Shown: positions 7,432 to 14,760 of the stretch, one piece after another
Layout of the letters: each line of letters starts with the position of its first letter
Position numbering within the stretch: the first letter of the stretch is position 1
Source: Lysobacterales bacterium
GTDB lineage: Bacteria; Pseudomonadota; Gammaproteobacteria; Xanthomonadales; Rhodanobacteraceae
Direction: 5' to 3'
Assembly (NCBI GenBank): GCA_014338185.1
Contig: QUBV01000036.1
Span: 1-32,673, forward strand
DNA: 32,673 nucleotides
The notes under the pieces: model-generated
Database searches by the model: none
Seen by the model: only the letters and a program-made list of their open reading frames with translations
What the model was told of the DNA's origin: nothing
Made by a program: the position numbers and the translations under genes

Positions 7432-8246
7432 CAGTAGCTGTGCTCTGCGCCGGGAAAGCTGCCCGTGCGGACGGCTTCGACGTAGGCCGTGATCGCCGCC
7501 AGCACCGAGCCGGTGCCGGCAAGGAAATCCTTGCTGAAGCGCGGCCGCTTGCCGGGCGTGATGCCGAGCAGGTCGTGCATGACCAGGATCTGGCCATCGC
7601 AATGCGGCCCCGCGCCGATGCCGATCACCGGGATCGACAGCTCGCGCGTGATCGTGGCGGCCAACGCCGCGGGCACGCATTCGAGCACGAGCAGGCCGGC
7701 GCCCGCATCCTGCACCCGCCGTGCATCCTCGCGCAGCCGCTGCGCGGCCGCCTCGTCGCGCCCCTGCACGCGATAGCCGCCCAGGCGGTGCACCGATTGC
7801 GGCGTGAGCCCAAGGTGGGCGCACACCGGGATCTCGCGCGAGACCAGCGCCGCGATCACCTCGCAGACCCAGTCGGCGCCCTCGAGCTTGACCATCGTCG
7901 CGCCGCCTTCGGCGACGAGGCGCGCGGCGTTGGCAAACGCGGTGGGCACGTCGCGATACGCCATGAACGGCAGGTCCGCCACCAGCAGGGCGCGGCGCAG
8001 GCCGCGCGCGACGCAGCTGCTGTGGTAGGTCATCGCATCCATCGTGACCGCGAGCGTGTTGGCATGGCCCTGCACCACCATGCCCAGCGAGTCTCCCACC
8101 AGTACGAGATCGACGCCCGCCTCGTCGGCGCGCGCGGCGATGCTCGCCTCGTAGGCGGTCACGCAGGCCAGCACCGGTCCGCTGCGCTTGCGCTGCTGCA
8201 GGTCGGGCAGACCGAGTGGGCGGAAATCGGGACGATCGCTGTACAT
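7431..8246 (-). CDS. panB: 3-methyl-2-oxobutanoate hydroxymethyltransferase PanB
   Basis: First committed step of pantoate synthesis: transfers a hydroxymethyl group from 5,10-methylene-tetrahydrofolate to alpha-ketoisovalerate. The 271-aa product has the metal-binding GDSLGM at 51-56 (D52), DLPFMAY at 91-97, the CAHLGLTPQS segment (H144) and the catalytic LECVP (E189). The length fits the family (about 264). It heads the coupled panB-panC unit. No convincing ribosome binding site precedes the ATG. A likely promoter lies at 8274-8303. Confidence 0.97.
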   Translation of the reverse strand: MYSDRPDFRPLGLPDLQQRKRSGPVLACVTAYEASIAARADEAGVDLVLVGDSLGMVVQGHANTLAVTMDAMTYHSSCVARGLRRALLVADLPFMAYRDVPTAFANAARLVAEGGATMVKLEGADWVCEVIAALVSREIPVCAHLGLTPQSVHRLGGYRVQGRDEAAAQRLREDARRVQDAGAGLLVLECVPAALAATITRELSIPVIGIGAGPHCDGQILVMHDLLGITPGKRPRFSKDFLAGTGSVLAAITAYVEAVRTGSFPGAEHSY

Positions 8247-8273
8247 CGCGGCGGCACGCTACGACAAACCGGC

Positions 8274-8303
8274 ATTATTCCCTTCGCGCGCCCGCGAGCT
8301 CAA
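8274..8303 (-). promoter_or_regulatory. Probable panBC promoter
   Basis: On the minus strand TTGAGC (8303-8298) and AATAAT (8279-8274) are 18 nt apart, predicting transcription from about 8267 and a leader near 20 nt for panB. It lies in the 88-nt gap between pcnB and panB. Confidence 0.45.
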
Positions 8304-8334
8304 GGCGTGATCGCGCCTGCCGTGCGTGCGCGCC

Positions 8335-9711
8335 CTACTCGGCGCCTTCGGCAGCGGGCGCAGGCGTGGCCTTGCCCTTGCGCCGACGCCGGCGCGGACG
8401 CTTGCGCTTGACGGCCGGCGCCGCGGTCGGCTCGGGAGCGCTCGTGGCCGCGCCGGCCAGCTCCTGCACGAGTTCGTCGCGGCCCAGCGACTGCAGGTGG
8501 GTCCACCAGCGCGCCAGTTCCTCCAACTCCGGCGACTCGCCACTGCGCATCACCAGGAAATCGTAGGCGGCGCGAAAGCGCGGGTGTTCGAGCAGGCGCA
8601 ACGCGCGCTTGCGCGTGCGCTGCTCGAAGCGGGCCTGCAAGGCCCAGATTTCCTCGACCGCGAGTGTGAACCGGCGCGGGATGGCAACGCGCTGGGCCTG
8701 CTCGCGCAGCACCCGCTCCACCGCCTGCGACCACGCGGTGGCGGCGTCGACGCCATGGTCGATGCCAAGCTGAGCGCGCTGCCGCACCGGTCCCCACAAC
8801 ATCGCCGCGAACAGGAACGCGGGCGTCACCGGCTTGTCCTCGCGCACGCGCGCGTCGGTGTTGGCCAGGGTCTGCTCCAGCAGCGCACGGAACTGCGCCG
8901 CGTCCGCAGCCTGCAGTGCGCGCGCGGTGGCCGGGAACACATGTTCGAGCAAGCCATGGCGTTCCAGCGCATGCAGGCTGGCCAACCCGTAGCCGCCCAG
9001 AAACAGCTTGAGCGACTCGTCGAACAGGCGCGCGGGCGCCGCCTCGCACAGCAGCTCGCCCAATTGCGCGAACGGTGCCGCGGTGGCCGCTTCGATCGAG
9101 AAGTCGAGCTTGGCAGCCAGCCTTGCCGCGCGCAGCATGCGCACCGGGTCCTCGCGATAGCGCTGCTGCGGATCACCGATCAGGCGCAGCTGGCGCTGCT
9201 GCAAGTCGTCCATGCCACCGACCGCGTCCAGCACGCTGAAGTCGGCGATGTCGTAGTACAGGGCGTTGATGGTGAAGTCGCGCCGCAGCGCATCTTCCTC
9301 GATGGTGCCGTAGACGTTGTCGCGAACCAGCCGGCCATCGACCAGGTGGCGGTCGCCGCTGCCGTCGTCGCTGCTGCCACGGAAGGTCGCCACCTCGACA
9401 ATCTCACGCCCGAACACCACATGGGCAAGGCGGAAGCGCCGCCCGATCAGGCGGCAGTTGCGGAACAGCGTACGCACCTGCTCGGGCGTGGCCGCGGTGG
9501 CGACATCGAAATCCTTGGGGCGGTTGCCCAGCAGCAGGTCGCGCACCGCGCCGCCGACGAGGCAGGCGCGGAAACCGGCCTCGTGCAGCCGGTACAACAC
9601 CCGCAGCGCACCGTTGGAGATGTTCTTGCGCGAGATCGAGTGGTGCGAACGTGGAATGACGCGGAAGATGCCCTGTCCGGGCGCGTTTCCATCATCGCTG
9701 GTCGAGATCAT
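8335..9711 (-). CDS. pcnB: Poly(A) polymerase I PcnB
   Basis: Adds 3' poly(A) tails that promote RNA decay. The 458-aa product carries the class II nucleotidyltransferase head: LVGGAVRDLLLG at 51-62 and PKDFDVAT at 65-72 with the metal-binding D67 and D69. These are followed by RRFRLAHVVF and the RRDFTINALYYD motif near 145-156, then RLIGDPQQRYREDPVRMLRAARLAAKL. The C-terminus is strongly basic (VKRKRPRRRRRKGK), a probable RNA-binding tail. The N-terminal RVIPRSHHSISR distinguishes PcnB from CCA-adding enzymes. In many relatives folK lies between pcnB and panB; here that gap is only 88 nt and folK is absent. Confidence 0.95.
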   Translation of the reverse strand: MISTSDDGNAPGQGIFRVIPRSHHSISRKNISNGALRVLYRLHEAGFRACLVGGAVRDLLLGNRPKDFDVATAATPEQVRTLFRNCRLIGRRFRLAHVVFGREIVEVATFRGSSDDGSGDRHLVDGRLVRDNVYGTIEEDALRRDFTINALYYDIADFSVLDAVGGMDDLQQRQLRLIGDPQQRYREDPVRMLRAARLAAKLDFSIEAATAAPFAQLGELLCEAAPARLFDESLKLFLGGYGLASLHALERHGLLEHVFPATARALQAADAAQFRALLEQTLANTDARVREDKPVTPAFLFAAMLWGPVRQRAQLGIDHGVDAATAWSQAVERVLREQAQRVAIPRRFTLAVEEIWALQARFEQRTRKRALRLLEHPRFRAAYDFLVMRSGESPELEELARWWTHLQSLGRDELVQELAGAATSAPEPTAAPAVKRKRPRRRRRKGKATPAPAAEGAE

Positions 9712-9733
9712 CCGCCACTCGCATTGCGGAACA

Positions 9734-9761
9734 TTGCCGCTGGTCGTGCTTTGGTTATACT
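9734..9761 (+). promoter_or_regulatory. Promoter of tRNA-Glu
   Basis: TTGCCG (9734-9739), 16 nt, TATACT (9756-9761). A very GC-rich discriminator follows (ACGCGGCCCCGCG), typical of stringently controlled stable-RNA promoters. The predicted start is about 9768, 18 nt above the mature tRNA. The pcnB gene diverges from the same region. Confidence 0.65.
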
Positions 9762-9785
9762 ACGCGGCCCCGCGATTCCCAACCC

Positions 9786-9861
9786 GCTCCCTTCGTCTAG
9801 TGGCCCAGGACACCGCCCTCTCAAGGCGGGAACACGAGTTCGAACCTCGTAGGGAGCGCCA
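9786..9861 (+). tRNA. tRNA-Glu (anticodon CTC)
   Basis: A 76-nt cloverleaf with encoded CCA. The acceptor stem GCTCCCT (9786-9792) pairs with AGGGAGC (9851-9857), then discriminator G and CCA. The anticodon stem CCGCC/GGCGG holds the loop CTCTCAA, giving anticodon CTC, which reads GAG. The T-arm contains the GTTCGAA consensus. The fit to glutamate identity is clear. Confidence 0.95.
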
Positions 9862-9869
9862 TCGCGCCC

Positions 9870-9891
9870 GGCGCGCGCCATCAGGCGCGCC
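9870..9891 (+). repeat. Hairpin just after tRNA-Glu
   Basis: GGCGCGC (9870-9876) and GCGCGCC (9885-9891) form a 7-bp stem eight bases beyond the tRNA. No T-tract follows. It may help processing or partial termination before the ferredoxin gene. Confidence 0.3.
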
Positions 9892-9963
9892 ATGCTTCCA
9901 GCCAGGCACCCCCTGCCGCCCGCGCGCCAGGAGCGCCCGGCAGTGCCCGTGCGGTCATGCGCC

Positions 9964-10287
9964 ATGCCCTTCGTCGTCACCGAAAACTGCATCAAGTGCA
10001 AGTACACCGATTGCGTGGAAGTGTGCCCGGTGGACTGTTTCCACGCTGGCGCGAACTTTCTCGTGATCGACCCGGACGAGTGCATCGACTGCACCCTGTG
10101 CGAGCCGGAGTGCCCGGCCGACGCGATCTTCCCGGCGGACGACGTGCCGGCCGGCCAGGAGGGCTTCGTCGCGCTCAATGCCGAACTGGCCAAGGCATGG
10201 CCGGTGCTGCGTGAGCGCATCGAGCCGCCTGCCGACGCGCAGGAATGGGACGGCAAGCCCGGCAAGCTCGCGTTGTTGCAACGCTGA
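9964..10287 (+). CDS. fdxA: 7Fe ferredoxin FdxA ([3Fe-4S]/[4Fe-4S])
   Basis: Small low-potential electron carrier. The 107-aa product starts [17 protein letters not shown], the typical N-terminus of Azotobacter FdI-like ferredoxins. Cysteines C9, C12, C17, C21 and C25, then C40, C43, C46 and C50, fit one [3Fe-4S] and one [4Fe-4S] cluster. The usual C-terminal extension (about 55-107) is present. A longer frame upstream only adds unconserved, proline-rich residues. No clear ribosome binding site is visible before this ATG. The gene lies 102 nt after tRNA-Glu and may be read from the tRNA promoter; its electron partner cannot be told from context. Confidence 0.95.
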   Translation: MPFVVTENCIKCKYTDCVEVCPVDCFHAGANFLVIDPDECIDCTLCEPECPADAIFPADDVPAGQEGFVALNAELAKAWPVLRERIEPPADAQEWDGKPGKLALLQR

Positions 10288-10378
10288 GGGCCACGTCGCC
10301 ATGGCCGCGCGGCCACCGTGACGCCACGATTGGCACCCGCTCGCCGCGGCATCGCCGATCCAGGCAAACAGCCGTGGA

Positions 10379-11017
10379 TCAGGACAGGCGTTCGCGCAGG
10401 GTCTGCAGCAGGGCGCGCGCCGCATCGCGCGCGGCATCGCTGTCGGTACCCTCGATGCTGACGCGGCTGCCGTTGCCCGCGGCGGTCACGCGCACGTTGA
10501 GCTGCACCTTGGCCGTGACCTTGTTGCCGGCGCGGCCGAACGTGATCGCGCGCTTGAACCAGCCTGGCCGCACCGTGGTCTGGCCGGTCGTCTCGACCAC
10601 ATAGCTCGCGCCAGACTCGTCGCGGCTCAGCACCGTGGCCGCGCCCGAGCGCTCCAGCGCGAGGCCGACGCGCGTCCAGGTACTGGCCACCGTGTCGGAC
10701 ACGGCCAGGCCATCGCCCGCCAGGCTCACGCCGCTGCCCGCTCCCGCCAATGGCGGTGCCGTGGCCACGTTGGCGGGCGGCGCCGAAGTACCGGCCCCCA
10801 CGCCGGAGCTGGTGGCACCCGCACCGATGCTCGGCACGCTGAGCGCCGCGCTGCCATTGGGCGTGTCCAGGTCCGGCGGCACTTCCAGCGGCCGCGTCTC
10901 GTGCGCGCTCTTGTATTCGTTGGCGCGGCGATCGGCCTGGCGCTGGAAGAAACTGCAGCCGCTGAGCAGCAGGGTGGCCGCGAGTGCGGCGGACAGGGCG
11001 ACGAGTGCGCGTCTCAC
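10379..11017 (-). CDS. bamC: Outer-membrane assembly lipoprotein BamC (NlpB-like)
   Basis: Lipoprotein subunit of the BAM complex that folds beta-barrel proteins into the outer membrane. The 212-aa product has a lipoprotein signal with lipobox LLSG|C21, then a low-complexity serine/glycine/alanine region (about 55-105). A C-terminal helix-grip domain follows (about 105-212, including TWTRVGLALERSG and YVVETTGQT). It is shorter than E. coli BamC (344 aa) and seems to keep one helix-grip domain, as is common in Lysobacterales. Its place directly after dapA (19 nt) is the conserved dapA-bamC pairing and supports the call. Confidence 0.85.
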   Translation of the reverse strand: MRRALVALSAALAATLLLSGCSFFQRQADRRANEYKSAHETRPLEVPPDLDTPNGSAALSVPSIGAGATSSGVGAGTSAPPANVATAPPLAGAGSGVSLAGDGLAVSDTVASTWTRVGLALERSGAATVLSRDESGASYVVETTGQTTVRPGWFKRAITFGRAGNKVTAKVQLNVRVTAAGNGSRVSIEGTDSDAARDAARALLQTLRERLS

Positions 11018-11036
11018 GGCAAGGTCCGGTCGTAAG

Positions 11037-11948
11037 TCATCCGGCTAGTCTACCCGAAGCGGCGCCCGCCTCGACCAGCCCCAGTCCGGCCAGCACCCCG
11101 GCTGCGGCGGCGTGGTGGCGCGGGCCCAGCGGTGTCAACGGCAAGCGCAGGTGCGCCTCGCCATGCCCCAGCTGTGCCAGGCACCACTTGAGCGGGATCG
11201 GATTGGGCTCGCAGCCGAGCAGTTCGAACAGAGGCTGCAGTTCCTGTTCGAGCCGGGTCGCCGCCGCTGCATCCTCGCGGCAGGCGCGGGCCAGCCGCGC
11301 CATGCGTGCAGGGTCGACGTTGGCCGCCACCGACACCACGCCCGCGGCACCCGCGCGCATCGCGCGCGCGGCGCTGCCGTCGTCGCCCGACAGCACCACG
11401 AAGTGCCCATCCTGCAGTTCGAGCAGCGCCTGCATGCGCGCGGGGTCGCTCACCGCTTCCTTGATGCCGATGATGTTGCCGTGCGAGGCCAGGCGCGCGA
11501 CGGTTTCGGGCAGCAGATCGCAGGCGGTGCGCGAAGGCACGTTGTAGAGCATGACCGGCAAGCCGCCGTGCTCGGCCACCTCGCAGTAATGGCGATACAG
11601 GCCTTCCTGGGTGGGCCGCACATACGGCGGCGTCGCCACCAGCGCGTGTCCGACGCCGGCCGCGCGCGCGCGCTGCGTCTGCACGATCGTGCGGCGCGTA
11701 CCCGACAGGCCCGTGCCCGCCAAGGTGGGCACACGGCCGGCCACCTGGCGCAAGCCCAGTTCGAGCAACTGGTCGAACTCGGCTTCATCGAGCATCGCGG
11801 CCTCACCGGTCGAGCCACCCAGCACGATGGCACTCGTGCCCTGATCGATCAGGTGGTCGATGAGGCGGCACAAGGCCGTGGCATCGATTGCATCATCACG
11901 CGAGCGGAACGGCGTGGCGATGGCGCAGATGCTGCCGGACAGCGACAT
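11037..11948 (-). CDS. dapA: 4-hydroxy-tetrahydrodipicolinate synthase DapA
   Basis: Condenses pyruvate with aspartate semialdehyde, the first step of the diaminopimelate/lysine branch. The 303-aa product has the GGSTGE motif (44-49; Ser-Thr where many enzymes have Thr-Thr), Y109 in ATPPYV, Y135 in LYNVPSRT, R140, and the Schiff-base lysine K163 in IIGIKEA. These positions match the E. coli catalytic set with a two-residue shift. The start at 11948 is the best family alignment; an ATG 11 codons further up is possible. It is followed by bamC and diverges from the GcvR-like gene. Confidence 0.94.
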   Translation of the reverse strand: MSLSGSICAIATPFRSRDDAIDATALCRLIDHLIDQGTSAIVLGGSTGEAAMLDEAEFDQLLELGLRQVAGRVPTLAGTGLSGTRRTIVQTQRARAAGVGHALVATPPYVRPTQEGLYRHYCEVAEHGGLPVMLYNVPSRTACDLLPETVARLASHGNIIGIKEAVSDPARMQALLELQDGHFVVLSGDDGSAARAMRAGAAGVVSVAANVDPARMARLARACREDAAAATRLEQELQPLFELLGCEPNPIPLKWCLAQLGHGEAHLRLPLTPLGPRHHAAAAGVLAGLGLVEAGAASGRLAG

Positions 11949-12072
11949 GGCGGCGGATCTCGGGACGAGCGGGCCGACCATGGTACGAGTCCGCGCCACC
12001 CCAAGTCCACGCGCGCACCACACGCGGCGGTTGCGGCCACCCACAGCTCGATGATCGGCGTCCGCACGCGGC

Positions 12073-12101
12073 TTGCGACCCCTCTGGCGCGCCAGTATTC
12101 T
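12073..12101 (+). promoter_or_regulatory. Probable promoter of the GcvR-like gene
   Basis: TTGCGA (12073-12078), 17 nt, TATTCT (12096-12101). Transcription would begin near 12108, only about 13 nt before the ATG at 12121, and that short leader shows no Shine-Dalgarno sequence. The message may be nearly leaderless. Confidence 0.5.
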
Positions 12102-12120
12102 CGTGCGCGACTTCCCCGTG

Positions 12121-12735
12121 ATGACCGAACGTGCAGGCAGCGCATCCGTGAAGCAGGCTGGCAAGCAGAACGAGGCGGCGGGCAGCGGTGCCCGGCCTGC
12201 CTCGAACGAGAACTACCTGCTGGTCAGTGCGTTCGGCAGTCCGGGGCGTTCACCGCTGGTGGCCTTGAGCCGACGCATTTCCGATTGCGGCTGCAACGTG
12301 GTGGAAGCGCGCGTGGCCACGCTCGGCAACGAACTGAGCGTGCTGGTGCTGGCCCAGGGCGCGTGGGATGCGATCGCCAAGCTCGAAAATGCCCTCGCGC
12401 GGCTCGACCGAGACGGCGAACTGCGCCTCACGCACTTTCGCACCAGCGCACGCCAGCCCCAGGCCACGCTGCTGCCATACGTGGTCGAGGTGATCGCGGC
12501 CGACAAGCCGGGCGTGCTGTTCCAGCTCGCCGACTTCTTCGAGCGCCAGTCGATCTCGATCGAGCAATTGCACTCCACGCGCTATCGCGCGATGCAGACC
12601 GGGGCTGACATGCTGTCGGCGCAACTCACGATCGGGATTCCCAACACCACCCACATCGCCGCCCTGCGCGACGATTTCCTCGAATTTTGCGACGGGCTCA
12701 ACCTCGACGCGATCATGGACCCCATGAAGTTCTGA
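12121..12735 (+). CDS. GcvR-like tandem ACT-domain regulator
   Basis: A 204-aa protein with two ACT-type domains: about residues 46-120 (YLLVSAFGSPGRSPLVALSRRISDCGCNV...) and about 125-200 (YVVEVIAADKPGVLFQLADFFERQSISIEQL...). This is the layout of the glycine cleavage system regulator GcvR, which senses glycine and modulates GcvA. It is preceded by an unconserved, Ala/Gly-rich tail of about 45 residues. The place between dapA and bcp is the usual one for the gammaproteobacterial gcvR homologue. No gcvA is in the window, so the target is inferred from family only. It ends 2 nt before the bcp start, indicating cotranscription. Confidence 0.85.
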   Translation: MTERAGSASVKQAGKQNEAAGSGARPASNENYLLVSAFGSPGRSPLVALSRRISDCGCNVVEARVATLGNELSVLVLAQGAWDAIAKLENALARLDRDGELRLTHFRTSARQPQATLLPYVVEVIAADKPGVLFQLADFFERQSISIEQLHSTRYRAMQTGADMLSAQLTIGIPNTTHIAALRDDFLEFCDGLNLDAIMDPMKF

Positions 12736-12737
12736 CG

Positions 12738-13199
12738 ATGACCGCAATCGGCGCGCCGGTGGCGCGACTCAAGGGCACGCTCGACGACGGCAGCACGCTC
12801 GACCTGGCCGAACTGCGCGGCAATCATTGCCTGCTGTATTTCTACCCGCGCGACAACACGCCCGGCTGCACCAACGAGGCCATCGCGTTCCGCGACCGCT
12901 ATCCGCGCTTCCGCCGCCTCGGCTGCGCGATCGTTGGCGTGTCGCGCGATTCGGTGGCCTCGCACGCGCGCTTTCGCGCCAGGCACGCGCTGCCCTTCCC
13001 GCTGCTGGCCGACGTCGATGGCAGCTGGTGCAGCGCGTTCGAGGTGCTGGGCGAGAAGAAGCTGTACGGACGCACCTCGATCGGCGTGATCCGCAGCAGC
13101 TTCCTCATCGATCCCGACGGTGTGCTCATCGCGCAGTGGCGCAAGGTCAAGGTTCCCGGCCATGCCGATGCCGTGCTGGAGCGGCTCGAACGACCGTGA
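12738..13199 (+). CDS. bcp: Thioredoxin-dependent thiol peroxidase, BCP/PrxQ type, without obvious resolving cysteine
   Basis: Reduces hydroperoxides with a peroxidatic cysteine. The 153-aa product contains the BCP active site YFYPRDNTPGCT with peroxidatic C44, and later SFLIDPDG. The partner cysteine usually sits five residues on (here I49), or in helix alpha-3 as in Xylella PrxQ (here R80). Both are missing. Other cysteines are C31, C63 and C98; none is at a known resolving place. The enzyme may be a 1-Cys type reduced directly by thioredoxin or glutaredoxin. The ATG lies two bases past the stop of the GcvR-like gene, so the two are probably one operon. Confidence 0.9.
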   Translation: MTAIGAPVARLKGTLDDGSTLDLAELRGNHCLLYFYPRDNTPGCTNEAIAFRDRYPRFRRLGCAIVGVSRDSVASHARFRARHALPFPLLADVDGSWCSAFEVLGEKKLYGRTSIGVIRSSFLIDPDGVLIAQWRKVKVPGHADAVLERLERP

Positions 13200-13281
13200 C
13201 GCACCTGCGGCCCGCCCCGTGCCCGCCCGCGCCGCTGCAGTGCGGCGCCGCCATCTTCCTCCCCATCCATGAAGGTTCCGC

Positions 13282-14679
13282 ATGACCCGCGGCAAGCGCA
13301 TCTACGTCCTCGACACCAACGTGCTCATGCACGATCCCACCGCGCTGTTCCGTTTCGAGGAACACGACGTGTTCATTCCGATGACGGTGCTGGAGGAACT
13401 CGATGCCGCCAAGAAAGGCACCTCGGAGACCTCGCGCAACGCACGCCAGGTCAGCCGCTTCCTCAACGAGCTCATGCTGGCCGCCAACGGCCGGCCGATC
13501 GAGGAAGGCGTCGAACTGCGCCTGCCGCAGGGGCTCCAGCTCAGCCGCCGCAACAAGCCCGGACGCCTGTACTTCCAGACCACCGCACACGTGGTGGCCG
13601 ACAAACGCTCACCACGCACGCTGCCCGACAACCTGATCCTGGCGGCCATCATCGCGGTGCGCGAGTCGCGCCCGCGCGAGCGCGTGGTGCTGGTGTCCAA
13701 GGACATCAACCTGCGCATCAAGGCCAAGATCTATGGCATCCCGGCCGAGGACTACGAGAACGACCGCGCGCTGGATGACTTCAGCCTGCTCTACAACGGC
13801 GTGACGCAGTTGCCCGACGACTTCTGGGACCGCCACGGCGAACTGCGCTCATGGTCCGAGCGCGGCCACACCTTCTACGAAGTGCGCCGGCGCAAGGGCG
13901 AGGACTGGCACCCCAACGAAAACCTGTATCTCGCGGGCGACGACGAGGTCGAACTGCGCGTGCTGCAGGTCGATGCCAAGAAGGCACTGCTGCAGATCGT
14001 GGATGACTATCGCCACGGCTCGCACACGGTGTGGGGCATCCAGGCGCGCAACCGCGAACAGAACTTCGCGCTCAACGCCCTGATGGACCCGGAGATCGAC
14101 TTCGTGACCCTGCTCGGCACCGCAGGCACGGGCAAGACGCTGCTCGCGCTGGCCGCCGGACTGGCCCAGGTCATGGACCAGCAGCGCTATCGCGAGATCA
14201 TCATGACGCGTGCCACCGTGTCGGTGGGCGAGGACATCGGCTTCCTGCCCGGCACCGAGGAGGAAAAGATGACGCCGTGGATGGGCGCGCTCACCGACAA
14301 CCTGGAAGTGCTGACCAACCCGCAGGAAGGCGGTGCCTGGGGACGCGCCGCCACCAACGACCTGCTTGCCTCGCGCATCAAGATCCGCTCGATGAACTTC
14401 ATGCGCGGGCGCACCTTCCTCAGCCGCTACGTGATCATCGACGAGGCGCAGAACATGACGCCCAAGCAGATGAAGACGCTGGTCACGCGTGCCGGCCCCG
14501 GCAGCAAGATCGTGTGCCTGGGCAACGTCGAGCAGATCGACACGCCCTACCTCACCGAAACCACCTCGGGTCTCACCTACGCGGTCGACCGCTTCAAGGA
14601 CTGGCAGCACAGCGCGCACGTGACCCTGCGCCGCGGCGAACGCTCGCGACTGGCCGACTACGCATCGGAAGTGCTGTAG
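13282..14679 (+). CDS. PIN-domain PhoH-family ATPase (PhoH2/YlaK-like)
   Basis: A fusion of an N-terminal PIN ribonuclease domain (about 6-160; acidic D11 in VLDTNVLMHDP, E39, D141) and a C-terminal PhoH ATPase/helicase domain (about 250-465). The ATPase part shows Walker A GTAGTGKT at 279-286, the conserved GEDIGFLPGTEEEKM at 316-330 and the Walker B DEAQNMTP at 387-394. PhoH2 proteins of this form are described as ATP-dependent RNA-unwinding ribonucleases. The start is preceded by GAAGG at a normal distance. It lies 82 nt after bcp. The length (465 aa) fits. No phosphate-box sequence was recognised upstream. Confidence 0.92.
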   Translation: MTRGKRIYVLDTNVLMHDPTALFRFEEHDVFIPMTVLEELDAAKKGTSETSRNARQVSRFLNELMLAANGRPIEEGVELRLPQGLQLSRRNKPGRLYFQTTAHVVADKRSPRTLPDNLILAAIIAVRESRPRERVVLVSKDINLRIKAKIYGIPAEDYENDRALDDFSLLYNGVTQLPDDFWDRHGELRSWSERGHTFYEVRRRKGEDWHPNENLYLAGDDEVELRVLQVDAKKALLQIVDDYRHGSHTVWGIQARNREQNFALNALMDPEIDFVTLLGTAGTGKTLLALAAGLAQVMDQQRYREIIMTRATVSVGEDIGFLPGTEEEKMTPWMGALTDNLEVLTNPQEGGAWGRAATNDLLASRIKIRSMNFMRGRTFLSRYVIIDEAQNMTPKQMKTLVTRAGPGSKIVCLGNVEQIDTPYLTETTSGLTYAVDRFKDWQHSAHVTLRRGERSRLADYASEVL

Positions 14680-14760
14680 CGGCGGCGGCAGGCGCGGGCC
14701 CGGCCCACCCCGGGCGGGCTCAAGACGTGGCGAATCGCAGGTGCCGGACCGGGTTGCCGG

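Noticed and set aside
8300-9049. Minus-strand reading frame overlapping pcnB in another phase
   Set aside because: It overlaps the certain PcnB frame and shows only Arg/Ala-rich sequence.
10288-10378. Terminator between fdxA and bamC
   Set aside because: A TGGCC/GGCCA stem is present, but no T-run follows on either strand.
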